Positions 1 to 5,553 of a stretch of 9,957 nucleotides of DNA are shown in pieces. This DNA comes from Candidatus Levyibacteriota bacterium (GTDB lineage Bacteria > Patescibacteriota > Microgenomatia > Levybacterales > UBA12049). The translations under genes and the position numbers were made by a program. Under the pieces are notes generated by a model. The model was not told where the DNA came from, did not search any database, and was given only the letters and a program-made list of their open reading frames with translations. The number at the start of each line of letters is the position of its first letter. The first letter of the stretch is position 1. The DNA is taken from positions 1 to 9,957 of the forward strand of contig JAHFKF010000012.1 of assembly GCA_023245475.1 (NCBI GenBank). Reading direction: 5' to 3'.

Positions 1-861
1 TGGAGTTTCGACGGCGTTCTTCGCATTAGTCTCTACTCGCTTCCCCCAGCTATTATCGTTTTCTATGAACACCTCTTAGGTGCAATCATTCTTTTGCCGC
101 TTGCTTTTAAATGGACTCGCGATCTCAAAAAGATGACTCGTAAGGAATGGATTGCGATTGGTGTCGTGGCACTCTTCTCTGGTGCCTTAGGAACGATTCT
201 GTATACCGCGGCTCTTGGGCATATCCAATACACGCAGTATTCTGTCGTCGTGCTTCTTCAGCAGCAACTACAGCCATTGTGGGCGATTCTTGCGGCAAGC
301 ATCTTACTTCGGGAACGAATCACTAAGCAATTCTTGGTTTGGGCATTTTTGGCATTGGTCTCAGTCTATTTGATCACGTTCAAAGATTTACAAGTGAACT
401 TTGCAACAGGGGCTGGCACTGTCACTGCTGCTGTGATGGCGCTTGCTGCCGGATTTATGTGGGGCACGTCAACTGCAATTAGTAAATTTGTCCTGAACAA
501 AGTGTCATTTCTTACAGCAACGGCGCTCAGGTTTTTTCTCGCTCCCCTCTTTGCTCTGTTGTTTATCATCGGAGGTAATCAAACAGCACAACTTGGCTCC
601 TTGACTCCTCCACAATGGGGTACCCTTCTTTTGATTACCTTATCAACAGGACTTGTTGCTCTCGGATTTTATTATTATGGTCTTAAGAAAACACCAGCTC
701 GTATCACGACACTTTGTGAACTTGTTTGGCCAGCAAGTGCAATTTTTATTGATTACTTCCTCTTTCACAAGACACTAAGCCCGACTCAAATCCTTGGGGT
801 TTTGTTGTTACTGTTTGCTATTTATCAGGTGACAAAGAAGTCTAGTCTCGATAGCGAATAA
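1..861 (+). CDS. EamA/DMT-family permease (5'-truncated by window edge)
   Basis: An inner-membrane permease of the drug/metabolite transporter superfamily; its substrate cannot be read from sequence. Frame 1 is open from the first base, so the gene starts outside the window and 286 residues are visible. The whole visible protein is a chain of hydrophobic helices with short loops. It has the internal duplication of EamA proteins: the first residues (WSFDGV) align with the start of the second half (FMWGTSTAISKF), so only some 15-20 N-terminal residues are probably missing. Family-like stretches are QPLWAILAASILLRERIT at the end of the first half and ELVWPASAIFIDYFLF near the C-terminus. A TTG inside the frame at 94 is not the start, because conserved helix lies before it. 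The TAA stop overlaps the 3' end of the convergent gene by 20 bases. Family assignment is firm. Confidence 0.9.
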   Translation, partial: WSFDGVLRISLYSLPPAIIVFYEHLLGAIILLPLAFKWTRDLKKMTRKEWIAIGVVALFSGALGTILYTAALGHIQYTQYSVVVLLQQQLQPLWAILAASILLRERITKQFLVWAFLALVSVYLITFKDLQVNFATGAGTVTAAVMALAAGFMWGTSTAISKFVLNKVSFLTATALRFFLAPLFALLFIIGGNQTAQLGSLTPPQWGTLLLITLSTGLVALGFYYYGLKKTPARITTLCELVWPASAIFIDYFLFHKTLSPTQILGVLLLLFAIYQVTKKSSLDSE

Positions 862-1219
862 GTGTATACACAATTTGGCTTGCTTTGATAAAAGGACTCT
901 CTGCTCCTATTAAAATATCTCTCTGGTCGTCAGGAATTCTTGCTCTATATCCATTCCTCAATGTACTTTGTAAGGGGTTATTTTTTTGATAGACTAGTAC
1001 TTGGGATTTTTTACCAGTTACTATATAGAGTCCTGTTTCATTTGAATATACCTTCAATTTATGAGTCTGCCTTTCGGTTAATGGTGCTGGAGTAAAATCA
1101 TAGACTCCTGGTTTCATCACTTCACTCGTGCTAGATATCTGGCTCTGTTCTGCCTGTTCATAAATATTGTCACCGATGCGGTATGGAACAGGTTCTTGAA
1201 AATGAACAACTTCAATCAT
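842..1219 (-). CDS. hypothetical protein, coupled to riboflavin kinase
   Basis: Function not recognised. The 125-residue product has no signal peptide or membrane segment and looks like a small beta-rich cytoplasmic protein. Visible features are a polar N-terminal half (IGDNIYEQAEQSQ, TPAPLTERQTHKLKVYS) and a C-terminal half with the pattern RIPDDQRDILIGAESPF. This is faintly reminiscent of the Asp-rich turns of PPM-type phosphatases but far too short to assign. The ATG at 1219 overlaps the TGA of the upstream riboflavin kinase gene (ATGA), so the two are very probably co-transcribed and translationally coupled. The 3' end runs 20 bases into the convergent permease gene. The coding call rests on this overlap, the full-length open frame and bacterial-looking composition; the function is open. 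Confidence 0.75.
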   Translation of the reverse strand: MIEVVHFQEPVPYRIGDNIYEQAEQSQISSTSEVMKPGVYDFTPAPLTERQTHKLKVYSNETGLYIVTGKKSQVLVYQKNNPLQSTLRNGYRARIPDDQRDILIGAESPFIKASQIVYTLIRYRD

Positions 1220-1605
1220 AATGAGCAGATAATATCATGTTCCGCAGCTTTTATAAAGTAGGCTTCTGCTTTCTTTTTATCTTCTTCCATTTGTTCAATC
1301 AATACTTGCTCGGTTGTAAATTTTTGGTTGTCTCGGATTTTTTTAAGTAACGTAATCGTTATCTCTTCTCCATACACATTTTGATCAAAGTTTAAGACAT
1401 ATGTCTCAGATTGATACAATGTCTCATTAAACGTTTTTGCCGCACCAATAAACGTCAGCGAATTATACTGCTTTTGTTGAATTACTGTTTGGGAGATGTA
1501 AATACCTTCAGGAAGTTGTGTCTGTAGTGCCACGTTTAATGTTGGAAATCCAAGCTTTTTGCCACGTTTGTTCCCGGTTGTGACGATACCAGTGAGGATT
1601 GTCAT
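1216..1605 (-). CDS. ribF: riboflavin kinase (stand-alone kinase module)
   Basis: Predicted to phosphorylate riboflavin to FMN with ATP in the cytoplasm. The 129 residues match the C-terminal flavokinase domain of RibF. The nucleotide-binding signature is G11-x-x-RGxxLGFPTLN24. It is followed by a beta-barrel core, the SETYVLNFD segment with the candidate catalytic Glu67, then VYGEEI (78-82) and the KIRDNQKF helix start. The FAD synthetase (adenylyltransferase) half of ordinary bacterial RibF, roughly 180 residues, is absent, so FAD must be made by another enzyme or obtained from outside. The start ATG at 1605 lies 10 nt downstream of a perfect TATAAT with no Shine-Dalgarno sequence. The stop overlaps the next gene. 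The family is secure; the symbol is used for the kinase module only. Confidence 0.88.
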   Translation of the reverse strand: MTILTGIVTTGNKRGKKLGFPTLNVALQTQLPEGIYISQTVIQQKQYNSLTFIGAAKTFNETLYQSETYVLNFDQNVYGEEITITLLKKIRDNQKFTTEQVLIEQMEEDKKKAEAYFIKAAEHDIICSL

Positions 1606-1615
1606 AGATTCTTCT

Positions 1616-1621
1616 ATTATA
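1616..1621 (-). promoter_or_regulatory. -10 box of the riboflavin kinase promoter
   Basis: A perfect TATAAT on the minus strand ends 10 nt before the riboflavin kinase ATG. Transcription would therefore start about 4 nt before the start codon, giving a leaderless or near-leaderless mRNA. The -35 position (GTTCCT/TTCCTC at 16-17 nt) is poor. A TTGACC is present but only 9 nt away, too close to act as its -35. The call rests on the -10 match and its position. Confidence 0.5.
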
Positions 1622-1643
1622 CTATAGTGCGGTCAATGAGGAA

Positions 1644-1871
1644 CTATTGAGTTATTTTCTCTTTGATATCTGCGAGATACCAAGTAATAAGTGTAGTTTT
1701 CGTAATAGCGAGAGCTGTAACGATTGTTGGAAAATATCGTTTAGATGGAAGACGCTTGCCGTTTTCGATAAGCGTGACATAACTACGAGAAACGCCAACT
1801 TGTTTTGCAAGCACTTGTGCAGATATACCTAACTTTTTTCTGCGTTTAGCAAATTTTTCTCCAAAAATCAT
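1644..1871 (-). CDS. XRE-family small transcriptional repressor (HTH), paralogue 1
   Basis: A 75-residue DNA-binding protein consisting of little more than a lambda-Cro/XRE helix-turn-helix. The helices lie around SAQVLAKQVGV and SRSYVTLIENGKRLP, followed by a C-terminal tail WYLADIKEKITQ. The start is set at the ATG at 1871 because the divergent paralogue aligns from this Met (MIFGEKF versus MSFGDRL). A longer reading from a TTG at 1934 would begin inside the -35 box of its own consensus promoter. About 35 of 74 aligned residues match the paralogue. Palindromes centred on TCTAGA cover the promoter and the predicted transcription start, so negative autoregulation is likely (inference). No restriction-modification genes or toxin are adjacent, so a controller or antitoxin role has no support from context. 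Confidence 0.85.
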   Translation of the reverse strand: MIFGEKFAKRRKKLGISAQVLAKQVGVSRSYVTLIENGKRLPSKRYFPTIVTALAITKTTLITWYLADIKEKITQ

Positions 1872-1880
1872 AGTATAATT

Positions 1881-1925
1881 TCTAGATATATGATCTAGAT
1901 CATATATTATATATAGGTCTAGACC
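1881..1925. promoter_or_regulatory. TCTAGA-centred operator cluster
   Basis: Three TCTAGA cores lie in 45 bases, at 1881-1886, 1894-1899 and 1918-1923. The middle one is the centre of a perfect 22-bp palindrome (1886-1907, core TGATCTAGATCA) covering the predicted transcription start and touching the -10 box. The right one is a perfect 10-bp palindrome, GGTCTAGACC (1916-1925), within the -35/-10 spacer. Centre-to-centre distances are 13 and 24 bp. The placement is that of a repressor-binding array, most likely for the XRE protein encoded just downstream. The binding protein is inferred. Confidence 0.7.
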
Positions 1926-1934
1926 AAATGTCAA
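1906..1934 (-). promoter_or_regulatory. perfect consensus sigma-70 promoter of XRE paralogue 1
   Basis: On the minus strand TTGACA (1934-1929) is followed by exactly 17 nt and TATAAT (1911-1906), a 12/12 match to the sigma-70 consensus. Transcription should start near 1899, giving a leader of about 28 nt with no clear Shine-Dalgarno. A promoter this strong in front of a repressor gene fits tight autorepression through the palindromes that overlap it. Confidence 0.85.
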
Positions 1935-2000
1935 GTGGCTTTTTTAGAAAAGTAGATATGAAGAGGATACTAATTTTTAATCTGCGTCAATCTTGATATT

Positions 2001-2105
2001 TTGAGAAAGGTCTTATAATTTTTCTGTATTGTCAGATTTACACTATCGTCCTTGACCTATTCTATCATTATATACTACAATAAACATCGCAATTCTTGAG
2101 AAAGG
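2001..2105 (+). repeat. 10-bp direct repeat TTGAGAAAGG in the XRE intergenic region
   Basis: TTGAGAAAGG occurs at 2001-2010 and again at 2096-2105, where it forms the Shine-Dalgarno region of XRE paralogue 2. Just after the first copy is a TATAAT (2014-2019), preceded by TTGATA (1993-1998) at a short 15-nt spacing, possibly a weak second promoter. No start codon follows the first copy at translation distance. The repeat may be a duplication remnant or chance in AT-rich DNA. Confidence 0.35.
2052..2081 (+). promoter_or_regulatory. sigma-70 promoter of XRE paralogue 2
   Basis: TTGACC (2052-2057, 5/6) is followed by 18 nt and TACAAT (2076-2081, 5/6). Transcription would start near 2088, leaving a leader of about 27 nt that contains AAAGGG (2101-2106) 8 nt before the ATG, one of the few Shine-Dalgarno-like sites in the window. 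The TCTAGA palindromes of the divergent promoter are not repeated here. Confidence 0.6.
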
Positions 2106-2114
2106 GTTTGTTCT

Positions 2115-2339
2115 ATGAGTTTTGGAGACAGGCTTCGTGCCGAAAGAAAGAAATATAATTTATCTGCTGAAGTCTTAGCTAGTGAGTGTGGTGTAGCTCG
2201 GAGTTATATTACTCTTATGGAAAATGGCAAAAGACTTCCTGGTAAGAAAGTCATTCCAAAGCTAGCCCTTGCACTTCATTTGAAAACAAATATTATAGTC
2301 AACTGGTATCTTGAAGATCTTAGAGAAAAACTGGAGTAA
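2115..2339 (+). CDS. XRE-family small transcriptional repressor (HTH), paralogue 2
   Basis: A 74-residue single-domain HTH protein, divergent from its paralogue at 1644-1871. The HTH spans about residues 17-42, with SAEVLASECGV as the positioning helix and ARSYITLMENGKR as the recognition-helix region. The C-terminal WYLEDLREKLE matches WYLADIKEKI of the partner, so both may dimerise in the same way. Near-identity in the recognition helix (ARSYIT versus SRSYVT) suggests overlapping DNA targets (inference). Start: ATG at 2115 with AAAGGG 8 nt upstream and a good promoter before it. The gene ends 20 nt from the convergent nadE stop. Confidence 0.85.
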   Translation: MSFGDRLRAERKKYNLSAEVLASECGVARSYITLMENGKRLPGKKVIPKLALALHLKTNIIVNWYLEDLREKLE

Positions 2340-2359
2340 TTCTCAAAAAAGTTATAGCA

Positions 2360-3142
2360 TCAGTTAGTTGAAAGCGTATAAGGAGTGCTATGTTTAAATA
2401 GATTCTTTTGTCTCCAGGCAAGTATTTTCTTTGCGTTGGTAAATCCTTGTGCTTCAATTTCCTCAACAGAAAACCCTTTGTCTAAATGAAGATAAAGCAC
2501 ATGATCTGCTTCAAGATATGTGAATCCGAATTCCCCTTCATCTGTTTGTCCATGCCATAGTCCTGCTGTTGGATGTTCATCAATAATCTCTTGTGGGACA
2601 TGCAGAAATTCTGCGAGTTGATACACTTGGGTTTTATATAAATGTTCGATTGGTTCGATATCAGACGCTTGATCACCAAATCTTGTGAAGTAACTTAAAA
2701 GGTTCTCAGATTTATTTTCAGTACCGCAAACTAACGCTTGGTGTCCCTTTGCCAAGTCAAAGAGAATGATCATTCTCATTCGTGCAGCAATGTTGCCAAT
2801 TCGTACTTTATCTTTTTCACTGGTGCCAATCCCTTGCAATCGGGCAACTTCATCCACCACCTTTTTTATAGAAATGAGATGAATATTTTCGGGAGGAATA
2901 TTGCAGTGACGGACGTATTTTTCAACTGTACTAAAAGCTGGATGGAAATAATACAAATGAGCAACAATAATATTTTTTGGTGGCAACGTTTCTTTTAGTA
3001 GTGCAAATGAAACAGTTGAATCAATTCCTCCAGATAAACCAATGACTGTCTTATCTATTTTTTGCTCGGCAAAGGTGGATTTTAAGAAAGAAACAATTCG
3101 TTTCTTTTCAGCTGATACATCAATATCTAATATGTTATTCAT
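2360..3142 (-). CDS. nadE: NH3-dependent NAD+ synthetase
   Basis: Catalyses the final step of NAD synthesis: nicotinic acid adenine dinucleotide plus ATP and ammonia to NAD+. With the chosen start it has 260 residues. The N-type ATP-pyrophosphatase P-loop SGGIDS is at 37-42. Family segments GTENKSE (140-146), FGDQASDIEPIEHLYKTQVY (156-174) and PTAGLWHGQTDE (191-202) form the substrate and ATP-Mg sites. No glutaminase (nitrilase) domain is present, so it belongs to the ammonia-using class. The ATG at 3142 is preferred over a TTG at 3190 because it gives an 8-nt overlap with the nadD stop and the family's usual N-terminus; the extra 16 residues are not conserved-looking. It is last in the fic-nadD-nadE unit and relies on coupling, since no Shine-Dalgarno is visible. 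Confidence 0.94.
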   Translation of the reverse strand: MNNILDIDVSAEKKRIVSFLKSTFAEQKIDKTVIGLSGGIDSTVSFALLKETLPPKNIIVAHLYYFHPAFSTVEKYVRHCNIPPENIHLISIKKVVDEVARLQGIGTSEKDKVRIGNIAARMRMIILFDLAKGHQALVCGTENKSENLLSYFTRFGDQASDIEPIEHLYKTQVYQLAEFLHVPQEIIDEHPTAGLWHGQTDEGEFGFTYLEADHVLYLHLDKGFSVEEIEAQGFTNAKKILAWRQKNLFKHSTPYTLSTN

Positions 3143-3752
3143 GATAAAGTCTGTGTTTTTCAATATATTCTTCAATGCCTGCTGGGACAAGATACTGAAT
3201 CGATAAGCCCTTTCTTTTTCTCTCCCGAATAATTCGTGAAGAGATATTTGTCAAAAGTAAAGACTCGTTTTGCAACACAATAACATTTTCTGGAATACTT
3301 TGCAATCCAAATGCTTCTTTTACTCTTTCTTCCAAATGCCAGAGCATATGTTCTCGAGGGAAGACAATTACATTATTATTATTGATGATGTCTTTCCATC
3401 GGTCGTATTGGTTAAATGTTTCAAGTTTATCGCTCCCCGTTATCCAATAAAAAGTATCTGAGGGATATTGTTTACTCAGTTTTTCTAAGGTCGTGATGGT
3501 TATACTTGTTGGATTGTGATTAAGTTCAAAGTCTGAAGCTTTGATGTATTCATTTTCCATTAGCTGTGTCATTTGCAATCTATCTGCAACAGGAGAGAGT
3601 TCTTTTTGAAAGATTTTATGATGCGCAGAAGTGCTAACGTTTGGCATAAGCCACACCTGATCCATACCAAGTAATTCTTTGATTTGCGTTGCAATAAGAT
3701 AATGTCCTAGGTGGGGCGGATCAAAGCTGCCGCCAAGAATTGCAATTTTCAT
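3135..3752 (-). CDS. nadD: nicotinate-nucleotide adenylyltransferase
   Basis: Transfers AMP from ATP to nicotinate mononucleotide, giving NaAD, the substrate of the NadE encoded next. The 205 residues have the nucleotidyltransferase signature GGSFDPPHLGH at 7-17 (H14 and H17 form the HxGH ATP site), a WITGSDKL core strand, and the C-terminal ISSRIIRER motif (SSRIIRER at 171-178) that corresponds to the family's ISSTxIR. Length is normal for bacterial NadD. The ATG at 3752 overlaps the TGA of the upstream Fic gene (ATGA), and the TAA overlaps the nadE start by 8 nt, so the three are translated as a coupled unit. Assignment is firm. Confidence 0.95.
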   Translation of the reverse strand: MKIAILGGSFDPPHLGHYLIATQIKELLGMDQVWLMPNVSTSAHHKIFQKELSPVADRLQMTQLMENEYIKASDFELNHNPTSITITTLEKLSKQYPSDTFYWITGSDKLETFNQYDRWKDIINNNNVIVFPREHMLWHLEERVKEAFGLQSIPENVIVLQNESLLLTNISSRIIRERKRKGLSIQYLVPAGIEEYIEKHRLYHE

Positions 3753-4798
3753 ACTTCTTCTTTTTTATTTAATTTGTAGTAACTTGTTTTGGTCTTACCG
3801 AATTTTTGTAAAATCCCCTTTCGTACAAGAGATGCGATAAGTGCATGGGATTGCTGTCGTGTTACATCCAGTGCTTCTTGAACGTCACTCATTTTAATTG
3901 CTTTTTTATCAAGCACAATTTGTAACACTTCTTCTTCCCTTGCTGTCACAAGTACTCTCTTCTCCCCTGTCACCTCATCCATATTTGTTCTCTTCAATTC
4001 ATTGATTCTTGCAATTGCTGCTTGCAATGAATGAGCAATTCCCTCAAGGAAATATTCCAGCCATTCTGTCTCATTGCCTTTATCTGCGATATGGAGTGTG
4101 TCTGAGTAAAGTTGCCGATCAACATCATAATAATCATCAAGGATAAAGAATTTAGTAACTTCGTATTGTTTCAATAATAAATAGTATGCGGTCAAAATTC
4201 TGGCAAGACGACCATTGCCATCAAGAAATGGATGAATATAGACAAAGTGGTGATGCATGATGCCAGCCTTTATTAATGGATGCGTCGGATCTGGACCCAT
4301 GACCCATTCAAAGAGTTCCGTCAATGCACTCTCAATTTCTTTTCGAGTATGAAATGGCGGATTGTGTTTAACAACAACTTCAGTTGCTGTTCTGTGACCC
4401 ACAAACACGCCACTGTCTCTAAATTCTCCAAGATCTTTTTTCTCAATGTCTTTCATAAGTTCATGGTGAAGTTTTTTGGTAAGTGTTGTTGTTAGTTGCT
4501 CCTGTCTTTTGCTGAGAAGAAAGATCGTATTGAGGACTGCAAAATAATTCTTAACTTCTTTTTCTGATTTGGTAACAGGGATTTGATCACCGAGAATGAG
4601 GTTTGTCACATCCATTGGAGAGAGTGGATTGCCTTCAATACTTGTTGAGTGATGAGTTGCCAGAAGTTGATTCTCTTGAGAAAGTTTGAGTGAGAGAGAT
4701 GGGATAAGACGTTCACCAAGAAGTTGTCCGTATAAGCGTTCAATTGTTGTTAGCTCAGTAATAATCTTGGGTGTAAAGGTATAGGAAGGTGTAAACAT
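3749..4798 (-). CDS. fic: Fic-domain protein (probable AMPylase) with C-terminal winged helix
   Basis: A 349-residue protein with the Fic/DOC N-terminal helical region, a catalytic Fic core and a C-terminal winged-helix-like DNA-binding domain (about 281-345). The active-site motif HPFLDGNGRLAR (189-200) is intact, including the catalytic His189 and the Mg-binding Asp193 (HxFx[D/E]GNGRxxR). An inhibitory motif of the [S/T]xxxE[G/N] type, STSIEG, lies N-terminal at 51-56, which makes it a class II Fic protein in which Glu55 is expected to block productive ATP binding. Known Fic enzymes with this motif mostly transfer AMP to protein hydroxyls; the target here is unknown. It is first in an overlapping unit with nadD and nadE, under a good promoter with a very short leader. 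No antitoxin-like small partner precedes it, consistent with built-in inhibition. Confidence 0.92.
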   Translation of the reverse strand: MFTPSYTFTPKIITELTTIERLYGQLLGERLIPSLSLKLSQENQLLATHHSTSIEGNPLSPMDVTNLILGDQIPVTKSEKEVKNYFAVLNTIFLLSKRQEQLTTTLTKKLHHELMKDIEKKDLGEFRDSGVFVGHRTATEVVVKHNPPFHTRKEIESALTELFEWVMGPDPTHPLIKAGIMHHHFVYIHPFLDGNGRLARILTAYYLLLKQYEVTKFFILDDYYDVDRQLYSDTLHIADKGNETEWLEYFLEGIAHSLQAAIARINELKRTNMDEVTGEKRVLVTAREEEVLQIVLDKKAIKMSDVQEALDVTRQQSHALIASLVRKGILQKFGKTKTSYYKLNKKEEV

Positions 4799-4810
4799 AC
4801 TTCTCTATTA

Positions 4811-4838
4811 AGTATAATAAAAGCTAATCGATTGTCAA
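4811..4838 (-). promoter_or_regulatory. promoter of the fic-nadD-nadE operon
   Basis: On the minus strand TTGACA (4838-4833) is separated by 16 nt from TATACT (4816-4811). The -10 box ends 12 nt before the fic ATG, so the leader would be about 6 nt with no Shine-Dalgarno. A second TTGACAAT copy lies 24 bp upstream (TTGACA at 4862-4857) without a matching -10; it may be chance or a remnant promoter. Confidence 0.75.
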
Positions 4839-4863
4839 GGGATATGTCTCTTTTATTGTCAAT

Positions 4864-5445
4864 CTATTGTGTGGATTGCAGTGTCTTTCGTGCAGCTTTC
4901 ATTGTCTTTGCCCAAAAGATAAGATCATCAAGAATGCCATTTGCAGCATGGACATGTCGGTCAGTGAATTGATACTTTCCTTCTTCGTCGAGATGCTCCC
5001 AATAATTTGGTAACAGAATCTGTTCTCGCAAATCATACATCTTTGTTTCAGCAGCAATGCTTCGTAAATGTTCGACAGCTCGTGAGCCGCCTGCAAGTGA
5101 TCCATAACTGACATAGCTTACCGGTTTGTGGTGCCATTCAAACCACAGATAATCAATTGCGTTCTTTAGTACTGGCGAGAAGCTATGGTTGTACTCAGGT
5201 GTGACAAAGATAAATCCATCTGCGTTATCAATAATCTTTGACCATTCTTTAGTATGGGTTTTTGTGTACTGTCTTTGTGATGGAGGAACTGGTTCATCAA
5301 GCAACGGCAAATTCAATGATGCTACATCCAGTAACTCTACATGGATATCTGTCCGCCCCTTAGCAATTTCATAGATCCAGTTTGCTGGTTGCGTATTAAA
5401 TCTTCCCGGACGGACTGAACCTGTTAATATTTTTATCTTTATCAT
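4864..5445 (-). CDS. NADPH-dependent FMN reductase (flavodoxin-like quinone/azo-reductase family)
   Basis: A 193-residue soluble flavoprotein predicted to use NAD(P)H to reduce FMN, quinones, azo or nitro compounds. The flavodoxin-like fold is shown by the FMN-phosphate loop TGSVRPGRFNTQPAN (8-22), the family's TPEYNHSFSPVLKNAIDYL segment (82-100), and SYGSLAGGSRAVEHLR (113-128), where the FMN ring and partner subunit normally bind. Length is typical. It is divergent from an HxlR regulator across a promoter rich in AAGTA half-sites, the arrangement seen for Bacillus YodB-controlled reductases, so induction by electrophiles or oxidants is plausible (inference). AAGGGAAG (5460-5453) lies 7 nt before the ATG as a weak Shine-Dalgarno. 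The exact substrate cannot be told. Confidence 0.9.
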   Translation of the reverse strand: MIKIKILTGSVRPGRFNTQPANWIYEIAKGRTDIHVELLDVASLNLPLLDEPVPPSQRQYTKTHTKEWSKIIDNADGFIFVTPEYNHSFSPVLKNAIDYLWFEWHHKPVSYVSYGSLAGGSRAVEHLRSIAAETKMYDLREQILLPNYWEHLDEEGKYQFTDRHVHAANGILDDLIFWAKTMKAARKTLQSTQ

Positions 5446-5477
5446 AGTGTGACTTCCCTTTTCCGCTTATAGGGTAT

Positions 5478-5506
5478 ATAATACAAAGTAACTTAATTTA
5501 TAACAA
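5478..5506 (-). promoter_or_regulatory. promoter of the FMN reductase gene
   Basis: On the minus strand TTGTTA (5506-5501, 4/6) is followed by 17 nt and TATTAT (5483-5478, 5/6). Transcription would start near 5471, giving a leader of about 26 nt that contains the weak Shine-Dalgarno. The short palindrome AAGTAACTT (5486-5494) lies within the spacer and another half-site abuts the -35, so a bound regulator would block polymerase. Confidence 0.6.
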
Positions 5507-5546
5507 GTACCTACTAATATGTATGGTACTTACCAAAAAGTAAGTA
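5486..5546. promoter_or_regulatory. AAGTA/TACTT operator array of the HxlR regulator
   Basis: Five AAGTA or TACTT half-sites lie in 61 bases, at 5486-5490, 5505-5509, 5527-5531, 5538-5542 and 5542-5546. They build the palindrome AAGTAACTT (5486-5494), the inverted repeat AAGTACC-N13-GGTACTT (5505-5531) and the inverted repeat TACTTAC-N6-GTAAGTA (5527-5546). The left part overlaps the reductase promoter and the right part lies just before the hxlR start codon, so one dimeric regulator could control both directions. Assignment to the adjacent HxlR protein is by position. Confidence 0.65.
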
Positions 5547-5553
5547 TAGATTT

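Noticed and set aside
94..96. TTG at 94 as start of the EamA permease
   Set aside because: The frame is open from base 1 and encodes conserved permease helix before this codon, so the gene is cut by the window edge.
1872..1934. 21-residue N-terminal extension of XRE paralogue 1 from a TTG at 1934
   Set aside because: The TTG is the first half of a perfect -35 box, the extension covers the promoter and operators, and the paralogue aligns only from the ATG at 1871.
2331..2362. Possible intrinsic terminator between XRE paralogue 2 and nadE
   Set aside because: The only stem is 3 bp (GAG/CTC) and is followed by A residues on the plus strand; on the minus strand the T-run precedes the stem.
3143..3190. 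Longer NadE from a TTG at 3190
   Set aside because: It would overlap nadD by 56 nt with no ribosome binding site; the ATG at 3142 gives a typical short overlap and a normal-length NadE.
3749..4798. Fic as a classical toxin with separate antitoxin
   Set aside because: The inhibitory STSIEG motif lies within the Fic protein itself, and the neighbours are NAD biosynthesis enzymes and a reductase with no antitoxin-like small gene.
4833..4862. Duplicate TTGACAAT upstream of fic as a second promoter
   Set aside because: No acceptable -10 lies 16-18 nt downstream of the outer copy.
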